IMG/VR virus record: IMGVR_UViG_3300031951_000891
Location: 1 to 29,391 of that record
DNA length: 29,391 nucleotides
Direction: 5' to 3' (one strand)
Origin: a virus
A model generated the notes under the pieces. The model did no database searches and had not been told where the DNA came from. It saw nothing but the letters and a program-made list of their open reading frames with translations. This document shows, one piece after another, positions 1-7,193 of the stretch (its first letter is position 1; each line of letters opens with the position of its first letter). A program made the translations under genes and the position numbers.

Positions 1-95
1 ACGCCCATCTGCATCGCTTCGGCAATGCGCTGCTTGTTGCCCGCATACTCCTTGGCGATGTTCTCGGGCGACTGGATGCTGAACGGCTTAGCCAT
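1..95 (-). CDS. Internal virion (ejection-type) protein, N-terminus only
   Basis: The left edge cuts this gene; only its first 31 codons are in the window. They begin MAKPFSIQSPENIAKEY and continue GNKQRIAEAMQMG. The ATG is preceded at 6 nt by a clear GGAG in the leader after the stop of the upstream gene at 106, which fixes the start. I remember this opening from large internal virion proteins that follow a Gln-rich ejection protein in uncultured podovirus-like phages. The likely role is as a component ejected with the DNA, which is inference from position and that resemblance. Nothing can be said about the missing body. Confidence 0.6.
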   Translation of the reverse strand, partial: MAKPFSIQSPENIAKEYAGNKQRIAEAMQMG

Positions 96-105
96 CTATA
101 TCTCC

Positions 106-1230
106 TTAGCCCGCGAGTGTCTTGTACATGCCGAGCGCACCGAGCCCGGTACCAAGTACCTGCGAAGCCATCGATGGGGGCGGTGCATAGGACGTCTGCG
201 TAGAACTGAGTGCCATCGGTAGCCCGCGCAGCAGGTTGCTGTACTGACCCAGCTGCTCCATCGGGTAGTCGCGCTGACGCAGGAAGTCGGCGTAAGCCTG
301 ATCCAGATACTGCTGCTGCAGCCCGCGCTGTTCTTGCGCCGCCGCAGCCTGAGCCTGAAGCCGCTGGAGGTTGGACTGCTGCTGATACTGGCCGAGGTTA
401 CCTAGCGTCTGCCCCATCTGCCCTGCAGCCTGCAAGCCAGCCAGCCCTTGCTGCGCGCCAAACTGACGCGACTGTTCCCCGAGGCGCTGTGCTTCAAGGT
501 TCTGCTGCTGGTTGGCTAACGCCGCCTGCATGCCGGTCTGCGCACCGAGTTGCTGGGTCTGAAGGAGCGACTGCAAGTTCTGCTGGCCGACGTTCATCCC
601 CGCTGCGCGGTCGCGCTCGAACTGCCCCTGTGCGCTTTCGTAAGCCGCCTGCAGGCCACGGGCTTGGATATCACCGAGCTGCTGACCTAGGTTGCGTTCG
701 CGTTCCATCGAGGCGAGGAGCTGGCGGCTACCTCCGTAGGTACCTTGGCGAGCGGCACCAAGGTCTCCAGCCAGCTGTCCGCGCTTCGCGCTGAACACCG
801 CTTCCCGCATCTGCGGCTCCAGCGCCTGCTGGAAGAACGGCGACATGTACTGCTGAGCCTGTTCGACACCGAACATCTGCGGCCCTTGCATGCCATACTG
901 CTGAAGCTGCGGACCCTGCACCTGCTGGGAGTTGAACTGACCCGGAGTATAGTTCTGCTGGTTGAGCGCCCCAAGCCCTGCCTGATAGGCAAGTGCCGAA
1001 CCAGTAGCGTACTGGTTGGGGGCAGTCATCCCGAGGGTGTTCTGCTGAATCTGTTCCTGCGCTGGCGTAAAGCCTGCGATACGAGGAGCGCCGTAGGGGG
1101 TATATTGCTGTCCGAGGTTGCCTTGGGCACGGCCCATCATCTGCTCGAAGTACGGGCGTGCGTACTCGGGCAGGTTGGAGGTAGTGGTTGTTACCTGCTG
1201 TTGCTGGGGCGTGCTGCTGCCGGAAGACAT
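106..1230 (-). CDS. Gln-rich virion protein, probable DNA-ejection/tail protein
   Basis: 374 aa. The chain is very rich in Gln, Ala and Gly, especially residues 60-330, and is predicted by eye to be largely helical with long amphipathic stretches. It opens with a poly-Gln segment followed by Thr-rich sequence. Near the C-terminus it has a conserved-looking stretch (YADFLRQRDYPMEQLGQYS) followed by LLRGLP, which I recognise from ejection or tail-assembly proteins of podovirus-like phages. No signal peptide or enzyme motif is seen. An AGGAG lies 7 nt before the ATG. It sits between the GNAT-like gene and another internal virion protein, which supports a role in the internal core or in ejection. 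The exact function is unproven. Confidence 0.65.
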   Translation of the reverse strand: MSSGSSTPQQQQVTTTTSNLPEYARPYFEQMMGRAQGNLGQQYTPYGAPRIAGFTPAQEQIQQNTLGMTAPNQYATGSALAYQAGLGALNQQNYTPGQFNSQQVQGPQLQQYGMQGPQMFGVEQAQQYMSPFFQQALEPQMREAVFSAKRGQLAGDLGAARQGTYGGSRQLLASMERERNLGQQLGDIQARGLQAAYESAQGQFERDRAAGMNVGQQNLQSLLQTQQLGAQTGMQAALANQQQNLEAQRLGEQSRQFGAQQGLAGLQAAGQMGQTLGNLGQYQQQSNLQRLQAQAAAAQEQRGLQQQYLDQAYADFLRQRDYPMEQLGQYSNLLRGLPMALSSTQTSYAPPPSMASQVLGTGLGALGMYKTLAG

Positions 1231-1240
1231 CTTCGTACTC

Positions 1241-1663
1241 CTAGTTCAACGGCATTTCGAAGTGCTGCAGAGTGCGCTGGTAGCCATCACTCTCGAACAC
1301 CTTCTGCCAAGCATCGCGTCCTGCACCCTCAATAGCGTCGCAGTTGTTATCCTTTGCCCACGAACGTAGTACGGATAGCATAGGTGCCTTCCAACTAAAA
1401 CCGTCCTGACCACCACAAAACTCAAGGAAGAGGTACTTTTTACGGGGGTACTGCATGAAGCGCGTAATAACGGCTCCCTTTATACCTTCCCCGTCAAAGG
1501 CAACCCAGAGGGGGTATCCGTACTCGACGATCAGATCACGCACATCTTCAGGTCTATATTTACCCGAAGCATACTTCAGCGCCTTGACGACGTAGGGTTC
1601 TACGGTCGGCCAGACCTCATCGACGTATTCGACCGGCACAAGGGAGATAGTGTAGTCGCTCAC
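1241..1663 (-). CDS. GNAT-fold acetyltransferase-like phage protein
   Basis: 140 aa, starting at a GTG that overlaps the TGA of the upstream gene (GTGA). The pattern is that of a small GNAT-like domain: an N-terminal strand and helix (VPVEYVDEVWPTVEPYV), a central strand pair (LWVAFDGEGIKGAVITRF), a CGG turn around residues 84-86, and a C-terminal helix and strand with GAGRDAWQKVFESDGY, the usual place of the second substrate-binding element. T7 gp13 and relatives in other podoviruses share this fold and lie among internal virion protein genes, as here. Acetyl-CoA binding is not obvious because a clean Q/RxxGxG/A loop is missing, so it may be a structural derivative rather than an active enzyme. 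Confidence 0.6.
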   Translation of the reverse strand: MSDYTISLVPVEYVDEVWPTVEPYVVKALKYASGKYRPEDVRDLIVEYGYPLWVAFDGEGIKGAVITRFMQYPRKKYLFLEFCGGQDGFSWKAPMLSVLRSWAKDNNCDAIEGAGRDAWQKVFESDGYQRTLQHFEMPLN

Positions 1664-3693
1664 GCAAGCCCCCTACGCACTCCGGTATCCTGTCCGCGCT
1701 TGGCTTTCTTCCGGGCCGCGTGAGCCTTGTCCATCAGGGCATAGAGCTTCTGGGTACCACGCTTGTCGCTGCCACCACCAATACGGCGCACTGCCTCCGG
1801 CTGGAAGATGACCTCATCACGCGCAACACGCGCCTGCTGCTTACCGCCAATGCTGGCTTTCACCGAGTCACTAACTCCGTCGCCGGGTCCTCGCACAGGG
1901 TAACCACCCATGCGCGAGAGGAGCTCCATACCAGCGTTGCTGCTGCCGTTACCGAGTTCAGATACGGTGCGCGCGTCTACAACGAAAGAACCATCGCGCA
2001 TGTTAATCGCGCCGCCACGAGCAAACTCTTGGACGTTATCGTAGTTGTTGTAGGTGCCCCCGCCACCGCCACCGTCACGCGGCATGAATACTGGTTCTTC
2101 ATAGGCAGGTGCAACGGGCTCCGCGTACATCGGCTGTTCGACCGGCGGCACTTGGTAATTGTTGAACATATCCATGAAGCTGGGCTGGGAGTACTGCGAG
2201 TAGTCGTACTGTGAGTAGTCGTACGGTGCCGACACTTCCGGCGCTACCGGCTCCGAATAGACAGTCTGCTCGGTGGGGGTTGTCTGCCCAACCATGCCAG
2301 TGCCGTCGATACCGCTGCCGCTACGGGACCTGCGCGGGTACCCAGTCTGATCCCCGATGGTGGTGAAGTCCTCGAACCGATTACGCTCGTCTGGCGCTGC
2401 GGGCACGAATAGCTGGTCGCTAATGAAGCCGGGCAGACCCCCAAAGTCGATACCCCCAAAGTTGATTCCCCCTAGGCCGGGGATGGGTGCTACAGGAGCA
2501 GTGGGGGTGGGTGGAGTGAAGTTGAACTTCTGCTCACCACCGGGAGTAGCAGGAGCACTGGCTGCTGCAGGGGTAGGGGTAGGCTTCGGATACATCGAGG
2601 CTGTGATAGCCCCCGGATTGTTCGCGCCAAAGTAAGCCACGAGGTCATTGAAACCCTCAGGCGGAGCAGATGCAACGCCGCCCTCTGCGTACCGGTACTG
2701 GGCCTGCTCCTCGATAGGCAGCATCGAGACCGGTACGGGCGCAGGGTTAGACGGAGTGAAGTACTGGAACTCAGCACCACCAGACTCGCGCATCTGCTCA
2801 GGCGTCTGGAAGCGCACCTCGCGCTTACCCGGAGCCATCGGGACGTAGTTGAACTTGTTCTCTTCTGGCTGCTTCCCCTTAGCCATCGACGGCTGCATCG
2901 CGCCGGAGACACCGCTCATTACGCCTTGCGCTGCGAGCATGGGGGCTACTTTACCGATAATCCCACCGGGAAGCCCGGCTTGCGCCCCGGCTCCAAAACC
3001 GCCTAACCCCGAGGTTGCCCCGACTGTAGGTGAGGCAATATTCCCAAAGGCACCCTTAAATGCTTCCGAGGCAGCTTTGGGCATCGCAGTAGTAGCTGGG
3101 CTCATAACCGCTGCACCAGACCCACTCAGGCCGAGACTCTGCCCAACGCTACCAAGTTTACCGCCGATACCAGCAGCGCCGCCTAGCGAAGCACCGCCAT
3201 AAGCCTGCAGGCCCATAGCAAGGCCCTTACCGAGGTCGCCCGTAGCAATCGTACCACCCACTGCACCCGCAGCGCCCATCCAGATCGGAGGGATACCAAA
3301 AGCCATGCCGACTGCACCGAGAATGGTGGGTAGCAACTTACCGAGCCAACCCGCTTCGGGGAGGCCAGTGTGCGGGTTGATGGTAAGTGAGCCGCCATGC
3401 GCCATGGCTAGACCCTGAAGGCTGTTGACCTCTTCCGGGGTCATGTGGATCAGCATGGTGTCGTCGCCACGCCCGTACTGCTGAGCATGCTGCGCCGACG
3501 CCTGTGGCTGGCCAATACCGTGAGTGCTGCGCAACTGCGAAGCCATGGGGTTATCGGTTACCGAGAGGCCCCCCTTAGGAGCTAAGCCACCCGCGATACC
3601 GGGCACCTGCGCTTGAGGCGGTCCAGCCATATTGCTCCCGCCCACGGGGGTGTACGGGGACGAGGCTTGGGGCGAGGTGGTCATTGCTTGCAT
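1660..3693 (-). CDS. Large virion protein with hydrophobic segment and GG-motif C-terminal region (ejection-type)
   Basis: 677 aa. Residues 84-115 hold a conserved-looking MTPEEVNSLQ...GLPEAG block. Residues 116-151 are a Gly/Ala-rich hydrophobic stretch that could insert into a membrane, followed by a low-complexity Gly/Ala/Ser region to about 260. The middle is Pro-rich with three tandem Y-S/D-Q-Y units (YDYSQYDYSQYSQP). The C-terminal 120 residues contain FARGGAI, DGSFVVDARTVSELGNGS and GPGDGVSDSVKASIGG, a block common in virion proteins of uncultured phages, and end in a basic helix. AGGGA lies 8 nt before the first ATG; a second ATG three codons on (3684) is possible. Position among internal proteins suggests a role in DNA ejection. 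No tape-measure-like coiled coil is seen. Confidence 0.6.
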   Translation of the reverse strand: MQAMTTSPQASSPYTPVGGSNMAGPPQAQVPGIAGGLAPKGGLSVTDNPMASQLRSTHGIGQPQASAQHAQQYGRGDDTMLIHMTPEEVNSLQGLAMAHGGSLTINPHTGLPEAGWLGKLLPTILGAVGMAFGIPPIWMGAAGAVGGTIATGDLGKGLAMGLQAYGGASLGGAAGIGGKLGSVGQSLGLSGSGAAVMSPATTAMPKAASEAFKGAFGNIASPTVGATSGLGGFGAGAQAGLPGGIIGKVAPMLAAQGVMSGVSGAMQPSMAKGKQPEENKFNYVPMAPGKREVRFQTPEQMRESGGAEFQYFTPSNPAPVPVSMLPIEEQAQYRYAEGGVASAPPEGFNDLVAYFGANNPGAITASMYPKPTPTPAAASAPATPGGEQKFNFTPPTPTAPVAPIPGLGGINFGGIDFGGLPGFISDQLFVPAAPDERNRFEDFTTIGDQTGYPRRSRSGSGIDGTGMVGQTTPTEQTVYSEPVAPEVSAPYDYSQYDYSQYSQPSFMDMFNNYQVPPVEQPMYAEPVAPAYEEPVFMPRDGGGGGGTYNNYDNVQEFARGGAINMRDGSFVVDARTVSELGNGSSNAGMELLSRMGGYPVRGPGDGVSDSVKASIGGKQQARVARDEVIFQPEAVRRIGGGSDKRGTQKLYALMDKAHAARKKAKRGQDTGVRRGLA

Positions 3694-3702
3694 AATACGT
3701 CC

Positions 3703-4371
3703 CTAGGTAAGCGAAACGAATTCTACCTGAACAAAGGCGGAAGGGGTAGCTGGAATTGCAGGGGTTACCCCAGCTGAATAAGTTACAGCCGGGAAGTGCT
3801 CTATAGAGACTCCGGTGTCAGTCACATGCCACATCACCTGAATGTAATCGTTTGCAGCAAGTTGGATCATGATCGACGTAGTGGCAATAAGGTGCGAGGG
3901 ATTACCCGTACTTTTGCGGGCGGCAAGAGAGAAGCGACTATTGGAATTGGCGATGTCACTGCCGTTCTTGCGCAGCCAGATATCCGCATCCTGCACGTCG
4001 TTCATCGTATTCTTGAACTGTAAGCTATATGTGACCTTGTAGATGCCGTCACTCGGCACTGTGAGGCGTGAGCTGTTGCTTAACGTCACCCCATCAACGA
4101 AGTCAGACTGGTCGTAGGTAACAGCGTAAGCGGCATCGACCGCAGCTGCAGTCTGATCGGTATCGCTGCTAAACTGGCCGTACGGGAAGGTCAGGTAGAC
4201 GCCGCTCCCGTAGAAGTAGTCTGCCGTATAGCTTTGCGCGTAGTTAGGTGTGTTGCTATCCAGCTGCGAGAAGTAAGTCTCCAGCACGCGGATAACCTGC
4301 CGCATATACTGCTGGTCCCACTCCGGCGGCGCATTGGGTAGCGGGGCTACCTTGAACTTGGTGAGCGCCAT
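3703..4371 (-). CDS. Putative jelly-roll (C1q-like) virion protein
   Basis: 223 aa from the ATG that overlaps the TAA of the upstream gene (TAATG); the frame remains open further upstream but that part only shadows the gp10-like gene. The N-terminal 50 residues are helical and Pro-rich (PLPNAPPEWDQQYMRQVIRV), a typical virion-attachment segment. Residues 115-223 show the alternating strands of a C1q/TNF-like jelly roll: VPSDGIYKVTYSLQF, DADIWLRKNGSDIANSNS and LAANDYIQVMWHV. Such domains trimerise and occur in head fibres and receptor-binding proteins. The gene directly follows the tail-nozzle gene, so an exposed tail or head appendage is likely. The fold assignment is by pattern only. Confidence 0.6.
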   Translation of the reverse strand: MALTKFKVAPLPNAPPEWDQQYMRQVIRVLETYFSQLDSNTPNYAQSYTADYFYGSGVYLTFPYGQFSSDTDQTAAAVDAAYAVTYDQSDFVDGVTLSNSSRLTVPSDGIYKVTYSLQFKNTMNDVQDADIWLRKNGSDIANSNSRFSLAARKSTGNPSHLIATTSIMIQLAANDYIQVMWHVTDTGVSIEHFPAVTYSAGVTPAIPATPSAFVQVEFVSLT

Positions 4372-6293
4372 TAGCGGCGACCATCCGGACGGGCGTCGAG
4401 ACGCGGAGCACCCAGCTGCCACTGGACGCCTAGATCGTCTGACCTGATCTTGAAGGCCATCTGCCGAGCACGAGCCCGGACGAACACCTGATCCGTGTAC
4501 TGGCCTACCGTGCTTTCAATAACCCGCTGTGTGTCGGCAGGATCGGTGCGCACTGCGCCACCGGGGAAGTTGCGTGGGCGCAACTGAAGCGTCACTTCTG
4601 GGTTAGTAGCTGTAGAGCTGGCGAAGCTAACATCCGGCAGTATACGTCGGGTCATCATAAACTGGTCACCGTCGTCGAGGTCGAAATCCGAAGACTGGAT
4701 GTAGCTGTCCATAGCCACACCATCGTCATCAAGCCCATCCTCATGGTTGTAGAGGTAGCCAGAAGTCGCACCGGAGGTTGTGTTCGCAGCCTGCGGATAG
4801 TGGCGCAGCGGGGTATCCAGCCAAGCTGTGCGTTCTATACTACCGTAGTACCAGATGCGCTCTAGGTAATTGTAGGTCACGTAGGCGTCGTTGAACTCGC
4901 TCTCGGCAGTGGGATAGAACCACCACACCTCGTTCCACTGCTCGTTGGTCCCGCATACGATCTGATCGCTCTGGGCCAAGTTGATGTTGCTGAACACATG
5001 GTCACGCAGGGTGCAGGGGAGCGTCTCGACACGGCCCGTATAGGCATAGAACTTATCCTGCCCCATCCAGTACGTAATATTCGAAGCCGAGGCCACTGCG
5101 CGGGGGGACATAATCGATATATTGTTCGCGTACTCCTGCAGCCCGAAGACGTCCGTCGTGCCAAGGAACTGCATCGTGTAAAGGCTGGTGTCAGTCCAGA
5201 CGAGGATTTCCTGCCGGGTCGGCAGGGCACGCACAATTCGGGAGCCGCGCGAGACCCGCAGGTCACCAGCGGTATTGGTCTGGCTAGGAGTCCAGTCTCC
5301 CGGCGTGTCTTGGTCAGCCCAGCGGATCAGCAAGCTATCGAAGTCATCAGGGTCAGTTGATCCGAATGGCACTGCGCCGAAGGCGATGAGGTGCCTGTCC
5401 TGCTGCGAGACCAACAGCTGCATGACCTTCGCGGGTACTGCACTGGAGCTGAACCCTTCTGCGGTTGCATAGGCTTGCAGAGTTATAGCCCGCGTAGCCA
5501 ACGAATCGACGGGATCAGGGTTAGTTCCGCGCGCCCAGTAGTAGGCAGGGCCGTTGCGGATATTGGTGAACAGGTCGTTGTCGAAGTTGTCGTACCACCA
5601 GTCGCGTTGCGGCGAGAAGATAGGCGTGCCGCTGGTACCCAGACCCCACGAATCACGCCCCCACGTGCCCGCACCCCAGCCGTAGCCTGCAGTAGTAACA
5701 GCATTACCTACGTCGATATCGAAGCTGACCGTAATCGCGGTCCCACCGCCTCCAGATACTGTGGAGGTAGCGTTAGAAGAGGTAGTGAAAGTGAAGGAGT
5801 TTGCCGGAGTACCCACAGTGGCAATCAGGTGCGTGGTATTGAGCTCGGCTACCGGGATACCGCCAACGGTAGTCGCTCCTGAGATATTGGCGTAGTTGCC
5901 TACGATGGCCGAGGGATCAACCGCAAGGGTAACCTGCACTATGTTAGAGCCGTTGGTCGTGTAGATGCAGTTGTTGGTGTTAGCGCCCGTATAGCTGGGG
6001 TTGGTGGTCCGCAGGGGGGTAATGTCGTTAAAGAGCCCAGCCGAAGTCTCTAGGTAGAGCTTCGAGTTCGTACCCACGGCGAGCAGGTCGTCGTTGTACG
6101 AAGTGACCCAGTTCCACATCTGGCGGCAAGTGCCAAGGAACGTCTCGCTCGTGGCTTTTACCCAGCCACCCAGCTTCTGTGGGTAGCCCGAACGGAACCT
6201 GATCTTGTCGCACTCGTACCAACCACCCTCGTTCGAGTAGTCAGTCTGGTCGCGGTTAACGCCGGGCTTAAACTGGAGCTTGATAAAAGGCAT
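4371..6293 (-). CDS. P22 gp10 / tail tubular protein B-like stabilisation protein
   Basis: 640 aa. It opens MPFIKLQFKPGVNRDQTDYS and continues with GGWYECDKIRFRSGYPQKLGGW, a signature of the family of packaged-DNA stabilisation proteins (P22 gp10) and T7-type tail tubular proteins B. Throughout there are Trp/Tyr-rich strands with repeated aromatic turns (ADQDTPGDWTPSQTNTAGDL, ILVWTDTSLYTMQFLG, EVWWFYPTAESEFNDAYVTY) consistent with a beta-propeller-like nozzle subunit. Residues 120-200 are a Ser/Thr/Gly-rich insertion of Ig-like appearance. The protein should close the tail tip after packaging and form the nozzle. It lies between a two-TM protein and the jelly-roll protein; the ribosome-binding site is weak. 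Confidence 0.75.
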   Translation of the reverse strand: MPFIKLQFKPGVNRDQTDYSNEGGWYECDKIRFRSGYPQKLGGWVKATSETFLGTCRQMWNWVTSYNDDLLAVGTNSKLYLETSAGLFNDITPLRTTNPSYTGANTNNCIYTTNGSNIVQVTLAVDPSAIVGNYANISGATTVGGIPVAELNTTHLIATVGTPANSFTFTTSSNATSTVSGGGGTAITVSFDIDVGNAVTTAGYGWGAGTWGRDSWGLGTSGTPIFSPQRDWWYDNFDNDLFTNIRNGPAYYWARGTNPDPVDSLATRAITLQAYATAEGFSSSAVPAKVMQLLVSQQDRHLIAFGAVPFGSTDPDDFDSLLIRWADQDTPGDWTPSQTNTAGDLRVSRGSRIVRALPTRQEILVWTDTSLYTMQFLGTTDVFGLQEYANNISIMSPRAVASASNITYWMGQDKFYAYTGRVETLPCTLRDHVFSNINLAQSDQIVCGTNEQWNEVWWFYPTAESEFNDAYVTYNYLERIWYYGSIERTAWLDTPLRHYPQAANTTSGATSGYLYNHEDGLDDDGVAMDSYIQSSDFDLDDGDQFMMTRRILPDVSFASSTATNPEVTLQLRPRNFPGGAVRTDPADTQRVIESTVGQYTDQVFVRARARQMAFKIRSDDLGVQWQLGAPRLDARPDGRR

Positions 6294-6302
6294 CTAGGTT
6301 AT

Positions 6303-6575
6303 TTACCCCATGATGAGCGCAAGCGCTACGGTAGCAAGTAGCGGGAGTACCCAATCGAGAACTGACTTGAGCGTCCAGACACGAGGCTGGAAGCCACCAT
6401 GCCACGGCATGTTAGCGCGCCGCCCATAACCAAAACGCTCGATCCAACGATACTCTGCCTGCGCCTGCTCGCGCCCGATGAACAGCGCCGACATAGCAGC
6501 TGCTGGGAGCCACCAGTTGCCGGTGAGCTTGCCGACCAGAAGCTGGATACCTACGGCGATAACTGCGTGCAGCAT
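6303..6575 (-). CDS. Conserved two-TM phage membrane protein
   Basis: 90 aa. A first hydrophobic helix covers residues 3-15 and continues into WWLPAAAMSALFIG; a second runs from about 70 to the C-terminus (VLDWVLPLLATVALALIMG). Between them is a conserved-looking soluble segment, GREQAQAEYRWIERFGYGRR followed by MPWHGGFQPRVW. I have seen this segment in short proteins beside gp10-like genes of uncultured phages, but I know of no proven function. AGGAG lies 5 nt before the ATG. It could be a second holin-like protein or a membrane partner for DNA entry. The class is unassigned. Confidence 0.55.
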   Translation of the reverse strand: MLHAVIAVGIQLLVGKLTGNWWLPAAAMSALFIGREQAQAEYRWIERFGYGRRANMPWHGGFQPRVWTLKSVLDWVLPLLATVALALIMG

Positions 6576-6584
6576 GAGAACTCC

Positions 6585-7193
6585 TTATGTGTAGGTAAAT
6601 ACGATTTGGCCAGCCGCGCCCGAACCAGAAGTTACGCTGCCGACGTCTGGGCCGCTACCGCCACCCCCGCCGCCCGGCGCTGTGCCGTTATTAGGTGCGC
6701 TACCGCCAGATGCTCCGCTCGCGCCAGCACCACCACCGCCACCGCCCGTGCCGTTAGTACCCGCAGTGCCAGTGGTATTGGTGTCGCCACCAGTTGCCGT
6801 GCCTCCCGAACCGCCTGCACTTGTGGCACCGCCGCCCCCGCCGTTGGCGGTAAGGGATACCGAGCCACCACTAACAGTCCCTGATACTGTGGAAGCATTA
6901 CCCGCCGCACCCGTACCGGCAGTGCTACGGCCACCAACCGCGCCACCTACCGTATAGGTGAAGGTGTTGCCCCCAGTAACCGCTATGGTCTTGACCGAAC
7001 GGCCACTACCACCCCCACCGCCACCAAGTGTGGTTCCGTTGAAGCCACCCGCGCCGCCGCCACCATCTACTGTGATGACGCACTGCGCGGCACCAGAGGG
7101 CACAGTCTCGGTAGCCGCCGTACCGGTCGTGTAGGTACGTGTGACAGTACCGAACCCGCCAGCGCCCATAAGTGCCATCTGGATACCACTCAT
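6585..7193 (-). CDS. Glycine-rich tail/adhesin protein
   Basis: 202 aa, with its ATG overlapping the TGA of the 754-aa fibre gene (ATGA). After a strand-rich N-terminus (TYTTGTAATETVPSGAAQCV) the protein becomes a chain of Gly runs separated by Ser/Thr/Ala/Asn turns, ending with a short strand (AAGQIVFTYT). Gly-rich segments of this type fold as a sandwich of polyglycine-II helices in the Gp38 adhesins of S16- and T2-like phages and in PF21722-type domains. By that analogy this would be a tip adhesin mounted on the preceding fibre. The fold is inferred from composition; the receptor is unknown. Confidence 0.6.
   Translation of the reverse strand: MSGIQMALMGAGGFGTVTRTYTTGTAATETVPSGAAQCVITVDGGGGAGGFNGTTLGGGGGGSGRSVKTIAVTGGNTFTYTVGGAVGGRSTAGTGAAGNASTVSGTVSGGSVSLTANGGGGGATSAGGSGGTATGGDTNTTGTAGTNGTGGGGGGAGASGASGGSAPNNGTAPGGGGGGSGPDVGSVTSGSGAAGQIVFTYT

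Noticed and set aside
1660-3693. Tape-measure protein
   Set aside because: Its 677 residues are low-complexity with a hydrophobic block and no long helical coil; the phage looks short-tailed, so an ejection-type protein fits better.
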